From Labia minor (lineage: Eukaryota > Arthropoda > Insecta > Dermaptera > Spongiphoridae): 64,000 nucleotides of DNA. Shown piece by piece: positions 1 through 10,036 of the stretch. Each line of letters begins with the position of its first letter. Within the stretch, counting starts at the first letter, position 1. The notes under the pieces are model-generated. The model was not told where the DNA came from and ran no database searches. It was given only the letters and a program-made list of their open reading frames with translations. The DNA lies in contig OY720350.1 in NCBI GenBank assembly GCA_963082975.1, positions 49,120,734-49,184,733 of the forward strand. Reading direction: 5' to 3'. Both the position numbers and the translations under genes were made by a program.

Positions 1-358
1 AAAGGAAGGGGTGCCATTAAGAATGCGAAGACGAGAGAGGAGAGGGGCTGACCGTGGTCGTCATATGACCGTGCCCGTGCTAATCTGGGTCGCAACATTG
101 GCTGTGGATCACTTTCACAAGGCGAGGCTCAACATCCCGGGGCAGATGAATTTTATTTTACGATTCTATAATAGATGAAAACAAAATATTCGAAAATTTA
201 TAAAATAAAATTAACGGTCATTATACACTGCTCACTGAAAAATTATTATTACTTATTATCAATATATATACCATTAATACAAAATTTATATTAAAATATA
301 AAATGCATATAATTAAAAAAGAAAATCGAAAAATTATATTATACAAGTTCAAATTATT
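1..358. other. GC-richer left edge, then AT-rich DNA without a gene
   Basis: The first ~150 bases are clearly GC-richer than the surroundings and resemble unique host DNA. They hold no convincing reading frame. From ~150 the sequence is AT-rich with no recognisable element. The block could be the edge of an exon or regulatory island cut by the window border. Confidence 0.3.
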
Positions 359-690
359 TTGTTATTAGAAAACAGTCGCGTCTTGATTAAACATTGTTTT
401 TTAATGGGAAAAACTTGTGAACACACACACACACACAATCATTGCAGTAGTTGCAGGAATGTTATCCCACATCTGCTCCTTCGAGAACAATGTTTAATCA
501 AGACGCGATATTCCTGTTTTTCCATTTTTCTTATGAAGGGTAGCGTCACTCAAACGACTGTAGTTTGTAAACGAATGGACGAAATGTAATACATAAACTG
601 GTGACAGATGAGCTTCTCGAAATGAGTCATGTTCATTTTCTAGTGGCGCCACCTATTGAAAAATCCCGGGACTTTTCAGCCCATGTTGTA
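359..690 (-). mobile_element. mariner 5' end, folded back on itself (remnant)
   Basis: On the minus strand a mariner-type terminal repeat (664-690, with the CCCGGGACTTTT block and an outer TA) leads through a leader to an ATG near 530. It opens a frame reading MEKQEYRVLIKHC, which matches the usual start of mariner transposases. The frame breaks soon after. A second copy of the same N-terminal segment lies on the plus strand at about 361-415 and reads RVLIKHCFLMGK. The shared 23 bases form perfect inverted arms at 376-398 and 487-509, with an AC microsatellite between them. No catalytic region is present, so it cannot encode an active enzyme. Confidence 0.7.
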
Positions 691-1484
691 TAAATAAATA
701 AATAGATAAATAAATATAAATAAAAAATAAAATTAATTATATAAATTAGCAAAGATTGTTTAATTTTTATTTAGAGGTATATTTTTTTAGAGTAAGGTAT
801 AAATAATGTTTTTCTTTCTTTATTAAAATGATTAATATTTAATATAATTTTTAACCTTGTTCTTCACTTTTTAAGAATTTCAATTTTGCAATATTTTTCT
901 TTGATTAATGTTTATAATCATATGGATAGTGAAATACAGCAAAAACCTTCGTTTTTCTCAATGAAATTGCACAGAAGTTAAAAAGAAAAATTAAAAAAAA
1001 AAACAACAACATATTCATGTTCGTTTGCTTGTTGGTTTACAGATAATAAAACTTGAATTCTTACTAGCAAATCTGTCAATTAAATTACATTAATTAATGG
1101 AAAAACATAAATGCAGTCAGTTAAAATCTGGCAGGTAATAAAAATTGGAATCAATTAATTTTATTTAAGATTTAACACTTGGATATGAGAATAATTTTAT
1201 TAAAAGGTTATCTCTCTATTTATCTATAAACCCACCCAATTAACTAGACTTTAGATAATTTTAATTTCATCTAACACTTTAGTCATTGTAAATTTAAGTT
1301 GTATAGTTTAGTTAAAATTACAATCTGAAAATCAGTGTAAAAAAAAAAAATAAAATAAAAATCATGCGAGAGATGCATAAAAACTTTCTTAAGTTTGAAT
1401 AAAAACTTAATATAAATAAAAACATTATGAAAAAAAGAACTTTCATTTAAAAAAAAAGAAAAAATCTTATTCATTTGAAAATAA
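691..1484. other. AT-rich DNA, nothing recognised
   Basis: Poly-A/T runs and (AAATA)-type tracts only. The short minus-strand frame at 1283-1474 is F/L/I-rich and looks like chance translation of AT-rich DNA. Confidence 0.6.
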
Positions 1485-2020
1485 AATAAGTTGACCTGTG
1501 GCCAGGTCTGAACCGACCGACAGTTTGAAATAAATTAATTTCCAGCTACAGAAACAATTTCAAATAATTTTAATATATCTATTAATGTAATAAAAAACAG
1601 ATAGGCATATAACATAAATATTTTTAATTTTATTTTATTTATAATATATATGTAAGAACAGGCTGTGACGTCATGAATGGCTGGATGACGTCATATAATT
1701 TTAAATTAAGAAAAAAACTAATAAAGATGATTTTTCTCGAAGATAAAACAAATGCAAAGTGAATGATTCGTGATAATATGTAAAAAATCTCCTCATGTGA
1801 AATTTGCTGTGAAAATAACCCTTTCCTTCCTATCGTCGATCGCTAATACTACCACTTCCGGTTTCCGGATTTGCACCAAAAGTTGATCAATTCATCCCAC
1901 TGATGCATTAAGTAAATATACCAAATTTCATCAAAATCGGTTGAGCCGTTCAGGCTGTACACATCTATACGGACAGACGGACGGATGGACGGACAGACAT
2001 CATGCTAAAAATACTTTTTT
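1485..2020 (-). mobile_element. family A HINE-like element, copy A1 (5'-truncated)
   Basis: This is a reverse-orientation copy of the element seen complete at 3499-4120. It keeps the 3' hairpin GACCTGGCCACAGGTC, the inverted CGGTCGG block, the paired TGACGTCA palindromes (1666-1673 and 1686-1693), the GATGAAATTTGGTAT block and the GTCTGTCCGTC microsatellite. It stops just inside the 5' end at ~2020, so the outer ACCGACCGACG terminus is missing. No coding capacity is visible. Confidence 0.8.
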
Positions 2021-3498
2021 ACTTTAAAATCTTATGAATCTGATATTTTTAATTGTTTTTTAATTTACAAAAAAAAAAAAGAAAAAAAAAATGTAATTGA
2101 ATACAAAATCAATTAAATTTAATTTCAATTTAAATTCTTTCGATATTTCTATTGTTGCTATTTAATTGTTGCTTTCTTTAAAGTTAAGTATTTCAAATCA
2201 AAACATAACCTAATAAAATAAAAAGAAGTATTTAAAATTTCAAATAATAAAATATTTTTTTTCTGTAATTTTTTTCTTTTTGAAAAGTAATAAATCGATT
2301 ATAAAGATCAATTTCGAAAATGTCTCTCCTTCTGTTGGCCATTCAATCAATCGTAGTTTTATAGTTAGTTTAACCTTTAGTTAAGAGACAACTCAGTGAC
2401 TTTTTGATTTTGCAATCAGTAAATGATTATACTATTATTTATTTTATTGGTAACTTTCTCTAAATTTTTATTACATATTTCAAACAAATCAAAATGAAAT
2501 TTTTGATATTTATAAATGAAATACTAATGAATGAATATATATGAATGAAAATAATAACTTTGATTTATAAATTAATCCTAATATAATCGAGTATAAACAA
2601 ATTATAAAAAACGGCAATAATACTATATCTCTAATTTTGTGAAAAAACTATATATATATATGTTACATGTATTGCATCATACACTAAATTAAATAAAAAA
2701 CTTCTCTTTTATTTATAATCAAATGTTTAAATAATTCAATAAAATACATTCGATGTATAAACTTTAGTGTTTGCTCAATAAGGTTGTTTGAAAAAATAAA
2801 TTATTAAATTCATCCTTAACATCAGCCGTTAGAAATCATTATTTTTTTTACTATTATACAAAAGCAAAAAGTTTTATTTAATATCCTATATAATTCATTA
2901 ATTATCTATTATTATTGAATAAATTATTAAGTGAAAAAAAATTAAATATTTATAATTTTATTTTATTAATTCCATAAATGAGATTAATAAATGATGCTTA
3001 TGATAATTAAAAATAATAATAATAACTCGGATTTTTACTTTTTTAAAAAAATAAATATAAATACAGTATTTTAGAATTAATTAATCACTTTCACTATTTA
3101 AAAGAATTTTTTGATTAGAAACGATTAAATTTAATTTATACAAAACGTTTGATGAACGTCCAATTGGGTATTCATGAATGTAAAATATTCTTTTGGAAAT
3201 TTCAAGTGTATCTGGGTCTCTGTCCTATCTCCAGGTCATTAACCTATCCATGACGAGATAACGCTTATCAAGGGATCTCATTAAAAGTGCTGCACATCAA
3301 AACTCTATTTACCTGTTATCACAAGTTTCCAAATTAATAATTATTATTTTATGACACAAGCTTAATTTACAAGGGATAATTAAAAATAATTCTTTAAAAT
3401 AAACAATTTTTTTTTATTTCTTTTTCAGTGTATAATGAAACCTTGAAGTATAATTTAAAAATTAATAAAAGTTGAGTTCTCTTATGTGATATAATTTT
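2021..3498. other. AT-rich DNA, nothing recognised
   Basis: Mostly poly-A/T and simple repeats. A less AT-rich patch at about 3135-3310 looks like unique sequence but has no usable frame or known motif. Confidence 0.5.
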
Positions 3499-4120
3499 TA
3501 CCGACCGACGATAGTAAGGGAGGTATTGTTTTCACACCAAATTTCACATGTGGAGATTTTTACATATCTCCACGAATCATGCATTTTCTAAACAGAAAAA
3601 AGTATTTTTAGCATGATGTCTGTCCGTCTGTCCGTCCGTATAGATGTGTACAGCCTGAACGGCTCAACCGATTTTGATGAAATTTGGTATATTTGCTTAA
3701 TGCATCAGTGGGATGAATTGATCAACTTTTGGTGCAATTCCGGAAACCGGAAGTGGTAGTATTAGCGATCGACGATAGGAAGGGAAGGGTTATTTTCACA
3801 CCAAATTTCACATGAGGAGATTTTTTTATATATCACCACGAATCATGCACTTTGTATTGGTTTTATCCTCGAGAAAATTATATTTATTAGTTTTTTCTTG
3901 ATTTAAAATTATATGACGTCATCCAGCCATCCATGACGTCACAGCCTGGACTTACATATATATTATAAATAAAATAAAATTAAAAATATTTATGTTATAT
4001 TCATATCTGTTTTTTATTCCATTAATAGATATATTAAAATTATTTGAAATTGTTTCTGCAGCTGGAAATTAATTTTTCAAACCGTCGGTCGGTTCGGACC
4101 TGGCCACAGGTCAACTTATT
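3499..4120 (+). mobile_element. family A HINE-like element, copy A2 (full length)
   Basis: Best reference copy of family A, 622 bp and non-coding. In order: 5' end TACCGACCGACGATAGTAAG; a TGTCCGTC microsatellite; CCGATTTTGATGAAATTTGG; ATCAACTTTTGG; paired TGACGTCA palindromes at 3914-3921 and 3934-3941; an inverted copy of the 5' end at 4081-4093; a hairpin GACCTG-GCCA-CAGGTC at 4097-4112; and the tail AACTTATT. A terminus repeated in inverted orientation just before a 3' hairpin is the layout described for Helentron/Helitron2 non-autonomous elements (HINE/DINE-1). The assignment is by architecture only. Confidence 0.75.
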
Positions 4121-4253
4121 TATTTTATTTTTCTAAATACAACCCCTATAATTTTTTCAATATATTTAATGTATACTGTTTTTACGAATAAATGAAATAC
4201 AAAATAACAAAATGAGGATGTTGAATAATTAATAGTAGTATTATTTGAGGATT

Positions 4254-4445
4254 TTAACGTTTAGATAATTGATCAACTCTTGATGATAAGATGGTCAAAA
4301 GGTCCACTTTTTTCGGTTGGGCGTCTATTCCAAGTGCAAAGTCACAACCACTGGTGTCATTAAATCCGGTTGATAATGACCTGAACTCGACCGTCAAGAG
4401 ACCACCTGTCTTTTGATCAGACCCTCCCGGTAGCTGGGCTACCAC
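4254..4445 (-). other. possible exon or decayed coding fragment
   Basis: A minus-strand frame of ~63 codons without low-complexity runs, in a patch GC-richer than its flanks. It includes a stretch reading ALGIDAQPKKVDLLTILSSR and ends at a TAA. It has no ATG; the apparent start is GTG, so if real it is an internal or last exon. I see no convincing upstream splice acceptor and do not recognise the protein. Confidence 0.2.
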
Positions 4446-4960
4446 CTCGATGACTCAACCATGCTCGATGACCCCCTCCCCCCACACCTGAGTCCACTAG
4501 AAAGCCACATAGTTTGTTTGGAACCCAGCCCCCTGCTCAAGGACACCAGGGGAGAGAATTAGAGAACACATTTATTCAACAACACAAGTGTTGCTGTATA
4601 ACACGACGAAATAAATAAATAAAAAAAAAAACAATTTACATTCTAGTTTTTCTGGGTTACAAACTTGACAATGGATTTAAAATAAGGATAAATAAAATAA
4701 AAAAAAAAAATCTGCCAGGAAGTTGTTAGTTAGCAGGGCGAAAGTGAAATAAGAAAAAACAAACAAGGTGTGGGTGGCGGGGTTGAAGAAGAGGAAGAGG
4801 AGGAGGAGGCGCTACATAGTATGTGATGCTGTTGCCATTTGTCTTTTTTCCCAACTTTCTCTTTTTATATCAAGCGTGGCAATTTTTTTTCTTCGTTCCC
4901 ACTTAAATGACGTCACTTCCTGGTTTACTGCCGGTTAATAAACTTTCACCTTCATTTTGT
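4446..4960. other. GC-richer unique patches, possible regulatory DNA
   Basis: Two islands (about 4446-4570 and 4730-4960) stand out from the AT-rich background. The second has a purine-rich GAAGAGGAGGAGG tract and an isolated TGACGTCA near 4908 that is not part of a family A copy. No frame or repeat explains them. Confidence 0.3.
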
Positions 4961-5108
4961 GATCTGACAGAATATCAATAATTGATACTTTTTAAAAATA
5001 TATATATATATATTTATATAATATATTCATTCTTAATATATTAAAACTAAAATAAATTAATATAAGTATAATTTAATAATTTCATATATTTCATTAAACC
5101 AATAAGCG

Positions 5109-5232
5109 AATACAATAAAGTTATCCAATATTAGACTTGATTGTTGAAATAAATTCAAATAAAATAGTTAAATACAATGAAGTTATCAAATATTAAACTT
5201 GATTGTTGAAATAAATTCAAATAAAATAGTTA
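5109..5232. repeat. 62-bp tandem duplication (two units)
   Basis: The units at 5109-5170 and 5171-5232 are nearly identical. Both contain ACTTGATTGTTGAAATAAAT and end in AAATAAAATAGTTA. Confidence 0.85.
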
Positions 5233-5369
5233 TTATTGTTGTTATTATTATATATTTTTATGTTTAAATAATTAGTTAATCTAAGAAATAAGTATGAAAG
5301 TTAACGCCTATTGATTTAAAATAGTATAATTGAATATATATATATATAATTTATTTCTTTATGGGTTTG

Positions 5370-5580
5370 GAGTATTATATTCGAGGGAAAGATCCCGTTT
5401 CCATTGGCTTGGTGCATTGCTCCTGGATTGAAAGAAAGTGTGAGTGGATGGACTCGCCCACTCTATTCCCATCTAAACTTGAACAACTAGGTCAACGTCC
5501 TAGCAGCGACGGGGTCGAGGCCTAAAGGGTTTCACATGCAATCGCTACAACACACACATACGTACACGGACAGACAACAA
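5370..5580. other. GC-richer unique island
   Basis: About 200 bases of non-repetitive sequence in AT-rich DNA, ending in a CACACACATACGTACAC tract. No frame, tRNA or element end was found. It may be host regulatory DNA. Confidence 0.3.
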
Positions 5581-6786
5581 ACGACTAAGCAATTAACAAA
5601 TAATAATCACATTCATTCGAGATATATATATATAAAATATATAAAACATTCAATTCTCCTCCCTGCCACCTTCTTCAATGAATTACTCGTGATTATTCAA
5701 CAGGTGTAGTTTCAGAGCATTTGCATAATTGCCAAAAGGCCTCGGGAATGATAAATTTCGCATGTACTAGAATTATTTATGAACATTAATATATATTTAT
5801 AGAGAAAGGAAAAGAGACATTTCATTAAATATATTTCTACAATTTTTTTTTTTTTAATAAGAAATGAATGAGCAATTCAAAAAGAGTACCAATTATTATT
5901 TTTTAAACTGTAGAAAGGAATTTGTGAAAACATCTCTTAAACTATTCGAAAACATAATAATATAATACTTAAAGATATATAATAATATTGTATTTAAGGA
6001 AAAATAAGTTAATTTTATATTATTTGTGATTTTACTGAAATTTTGGTTTATCAAATAAAATTCGCAAGAATATTTTGATTTCTCTCCAATTTCATCATAT
6101 ATAGTAAATACTGGTTTGGATGCTATAAAAAAAAAAGATGATTTTATTAGCGAAGATAACAAACGTCGAGAACAGAAGAAAAAGTTTGAAACTTGATAAA
6201 GATCCGAGACAAACACAAAAAGAACTACCATAATCATTCATTTTTTTATCAAAGTATCGATACCCAGGATTAAAACGTCAAAAGGTTATTGTAATGAATC
6301 AATTGTTAACATAAAAAATATCGCGCAAGCTTACACTTTATAATATTATTAAAAAAAGGAGGGTGAAGGAGGAAGGGAAATGCAAATTTTGTTAGTAACC
6401 TCCATTAATTAATCTATTATTATAATCGTGGAGAACATTATTTGAAGGCGAATGCTGTGAGCTTTGACCCAGATCGTGATTTCCTATAGAATAGTATTTT
6501 ATTATAATACAAATTTACCCAGCGGCAAAATTGTAATTCACTTTAAAAAAAAGGAGAAGGATTCCCTCAGGTTAACAGGAGAAAGTTCTTCGCCATGATT
6601 TAAATGAAAAGAGAATAATGGCATTTAAAATACAACAGATATATGGGTATGAATAAACAATTTGCATAACAATTGGCTAATAGAACATTAATTCTGTTCT
6701 TTTTGTTGTGTATTTTTTGGTAAATGTTTTAGTTTTTAGTTTTTTATTAACATCAAGAAATAAAAAGATAAATCGATATATATATA
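5581..6786. other. AT-rich DNA, nothing recognised
   Basis: Simple repeats and poly-A/T. The 113-codon minus frame at 5896-6237 is rich in F, I, S and K with no family motif; I take it as chance. Confidence 0.5.
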
Positions 6787-7080
6787 TACGAGGGCAGGTA
6801 TATAAGTCCGTGAGTTTTCGAATTTCCCGTCTCTTAAATGAACTGCTCTTGTCAGCAGGCAACTATCAGCTGACTCCAGTCGAAATTTGAACATGCTGGG
6901 TCTTTTAGTTTTTGTTTGACATCCATTAATAGCATACTACCTCGTGATTTGTGAAGAACATGGAAAAAAGTGAATTTTCATGAAAAAGATACGAATTGCT
7001 CCCTAAGAAGGGGTTACTAACTCATCTTTTCTTTTTCTAATTTGATATTAAACCTTCTCTCATCTCCAACGACCGTATTG
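6787..7080 (+). mobile_element. mariner 5' fragment
   Basis: It begins at a TA with the terminal repeat TACGAGGGCAGGTATATAAG and then matches the body at 22800-23000, sharing GCTGGGTCTTTTAGTTTTTG and the TGTTTGACATCC/TGTTTGATATCC region. Similarity fades after the GAATTGCTCCCT segment near 7000, and no matching 3' terminal repeat follows. It is an internally deleted or 3'-truncated relative of the 22.8 kb copy. Confidence 0.6.
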
Positions 7081-7769
7081 CGCCCATAAACTTTCTTATA
7101 ATAATAAGGAATCATATTAAAATACCTACAATGTTATTTATAATTTATAAAAATATCACCAAAGCGATGTGGTCTAGAATTTTAATTTCTACTTTCGAAA
7201 GAGTTGTTTAAAATAAACTGAAATAAAAAAACAATATAATAAATAAAATTCGAACAATATTTTAATTTCAGTTTGCTAATTAATTTTTTTAAAAAATTCA
7301 AATAAAATTAAAAAAATGGCGCATTTGTAACACGGATGCAAAAAGTTTGAAGTTTTAATAGGTCAATAACCTTTATTAAACAATTCTTTTCTAAAAGTAT
7401 AAGTAAAAATATAACTATATATAATAATAATTCCTAATAATAATAATAATATACATGAGTTTTTATGAAATTATTTATTATATGACAAAATCAACATTCT
7501 TATATAATAATATATATTTTAACAAAGGTTAATGTCTCTGTTTTTTCTTATCAGATTATATTCGAATGTTATCTTAATCAAATTTGAAAAATAGGTTAAT
7601 TTGATGATGCTGATCATCAGCATATATAAATATATATACTATATAATAAATATTATAAATTTCATAAAAATACAAACAAATGTAAATATATTATTAAGCA
7701 ATATTCAAGATGTTATTTTTTTTATCAGTCATCTTTAAATGAAACAGAAATGATAAGATTGTTAATATA

Positions 7770-8045
7770 AAACGAGAAGGAGGGGGGAGGGGGATGAGGA
7801 GGGGAGAGGAGATCAGTGTCAAATGGGTTAATACGAAAATTATTAAAAGCCTCTCAACTGTGTTTTGACGAAACCAATGAGCCGATGACAATGAAAGAGC
7901 GAGACATTTGGAAATCGCCAAGCGATCTTTCTTTCCATCGGGGCTGGCTATTCGCGGATTGAACGTCGGAAGTCGAGCTTCTGATGGCGATGACCCAGTT
8001 CGAGAGCTGGTCATCGATATCGGAGGATATACTTAGTAGCCACGT
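7770..8045. other. GC-richer unique island containing the source of a 28-nt copy
   Basis: A purine-rich GAGGGGGGAGGGGG tract is followed by ~200 bases of unique, GC-richer DNA. Short frames on both strands cover it (for example 7854-8054 minus) but have no recognised motif. Bases 8015-8042 recur exactly at 8554-8581 inside a Penelope-like palindrome. Confidence 0.4.
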
Positions 8046-8404
8046 GATTATCATAGAAAAATCAAAAGAAAAATGAAACTAATAAATTAAGATTGTATAA
8101 TAAGATCAGTAAAAAAGACATTTGCCAATATTTTTTTTTTTTCAAATTATTAATTATTTTTTCGTGTATAAACAAAATGAACTAATTAGTCTTTATGATA
8201 TTTTAAAAGTCTTATTTTTTTTTGGTTGTTTTGAAATGGAGGAAAAATAAGTGAGTGGGAGTTGTACTAAAAATACTCTGAAGGAAAATAAAAAAATATA
8301 CCTTTTTATATAATTTTAAATGGATAGAAGTTGATGATAATGTAGAGAAATGAAAAAATAAACGTGAGTGTACTTTGTAAATGTTCTAAATATAAATCTA
8401 TTCT

Positions 8405-8705
8405 TAAATTATTAAAGCTTTGGTGGTTGTTTTTATTTATAAGGGAACTTTGTAAATAAAACAACATATTGATATTTGTTATTTTAAATTTATTCAAAAA
8501 ATACAAAAAATATACACAACGTTTCGATTGCTACTTCTGCAATCGTTATCAAGCGATATCGGAGGATATACTTAGTAGCCATCGTTATCAAGCGACTGCA
8601 GAAGTAGCAATCGAAACGTTGTGTATATTTTTTGTATTTTTTGAATAAATTTACAATAACAAATATCAATATGTTGTTTTATTTACAAAGTTCCCTTATA
8701 AAATC
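8405..8705. mobile_element. Penelope-like palindrome (inverted terminal pieces)
   Basis: Two arms of ~105-125 bp face each other (about 8415-8540 and 8597-8703). Each contains, in opposite orientation, GCAGAAGTAGCAATCGAAAC followed by GTTGTGTATATTTT. The segment folds as ATTGC-loop-GCAAT followed directly by GAAACGTTG. Penelope-like retroelements often leave terminal repeats in inverted pairs and carry GAAACG-type hammerhead motifs there; the assignment is an inference from that resemblance. The centre holds ATCGTTATCAAGCGA on both sides of a 28-nt copy of 8015-8042. A related single arm lies at 61773-61925. Confidence 0.5.
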
Positions 8706-8891
8706 TCTATTCTTATTATAGAGATATATTTAAAATAATTTGTTGTATTATACAAGAAATAATAAATTGGTTGAGATAATTAGGAAAGCAAATTATCATT
8801 CTCTAGAAGCCTCTTGATGTCTTTCAACAAAAATTCAAATTTAAAAGTTTTCCAATGAGAATACAATTGTTGTTAATTAAATAAAAAAATT

Positions 8892-9072
8892 CCCTAGTAT
8901 ATTTTTTTTTAAATATCATAATTATTAATGAAATCTGAATTAAAATAAATTAAAATATACATGTAACATATTATAATAAATTTTTAAAACTTTATTATTT
9001 TTAATGATTATAATAATATTAATAATTATTATTCTAAACAGTTTAATAATAAAGTTTGTCAAAATAATATTT
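8892..9072. repeat. direct repeat, left copy of a ~170-bp block
   Basis: It matches 9349-9516, from CCCTAGTATATTTTTTT through ACATGTAACATATTAT to AATAATAAAGTTTGTCAAAA. Fragments of family B lie between the copies. Confidence 0.8.
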
Positions 9073-9340
9073 TTACTATCTCGTTTTGATTTTTTTTCCT
9101 CTAAAGTGATCGTAAAAATAAAGATATAAGTTTGATAATTTTTCACATGATTAAAAATTGTATAAAACTGCTATATATAGAATTTTAACTTGATTGAATC
9201 GCTGAAAGTGCCAGAATAAAAAATAAAAAATAATTATATATATATATATATAGCTACAGAGTCTCCATTCGACTATCTCGCAATTTGAATTGGATTAAAT
9301 AACATAAGATATTATATTTAAATTAAATTTAATTAATTTA
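9070..9340. mobile_element. two family B fragments facing each other
   Basis: From 9070 the B 5' end TTTTTACTATCTCG is joined directly to the internal TTTTGATTTTTTTTCC segment, losing about half the element; this plus-strand piece runs to ~9225. From 9254 a minus-strand piece begins with the B 3' end (hairpin region, then GACTATCTCGCAA) and runs to ~9340. The whole sits between the two copies of a duplicated block. Confidence 0.7.
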
Positions 9341-9348
9341 ATAAAATA

Positions 9349-9516
9349 CCCTAGTATATTTTTTTAAATATCATAATTATTAACGAAATTTGATTTAAAA
9401 TAAATTAAAATATATACATGTAACATATTATTATAAATTTTTAAAACTTTATTATTTTTAATGATTATTATATTCTAAACAGTTTAATAATAAAGTTTGT
9501 CAAAAATAATATTTTT
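9349..9516. repeat. direct repeat, right copy of the ~170-bp block
   Basis: Second copy of the block at 8892-9072, with a few substitutions and a small deletion in the ATTATTATAAT stretch. Confidence 0.8.
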
Positions 9517-10000
9517 TGTTTCTATTATACAATACATTGGGAACGCCTGGAAGTTAGATTCTCTGCATCACACACTTCAAATGCAGAAAATAAATCAATA
9601 AAAAGTAAATTTATATTGGCCTATAATTATTATAAAGTTGATTAATTAATTAGAATTAAATAAAATTTAAATAAATTTTAATAAATGAGTAATGAAGAAT
9701 AATTCTTAATTTAAATTGTTTTTTTTTTATTTTAAATTAAAGTTACAAATAATAATTATAATTATTATATACAAATATAATATTATAAATAATAGTTTAA
9801 TTCAATGTAGTATTTAAATATTTAAATAAATTGGTTGAATATTTAAATAGAATTTGTGAACGAAACTATAAATCTTCTCCCTCTCTTTATATATATGTCG
9901 ATAGATAGTTACATTTGTAATAATAATAAAATTGATTGAAATTTAATGGTAAATAAAATATCTATACATAAATTGAAAAATATATTCGTATAGTTAAAAG

Positions 10001-10036
<36 letters not shown>

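Noticed and set aside
4097-4120. Canonical Helitron 3' end for family A
   Set aside because: A hairpin is present, but it is followed by AACTTATT and not a CTRR end; the asymmetric inverted repeats fit the Helentron type better.
5109-5232. CRISPR-like repeat
   Set aside because: Only two directly adjacent units without spacers; a tandem duplication in a eukaryotic genome.
5896-6237. 113-codon minus-strand open frame
   Set aside because: F, I, S and K-rich translation of AT-rich DNA with no recognisable motif.
8892-9516. LTR retrotransposon with short LTRs
   Set aside because: The direct repeats lack TG...CA ends, primer-binding site and any coding region, and the interior is family B fragments.
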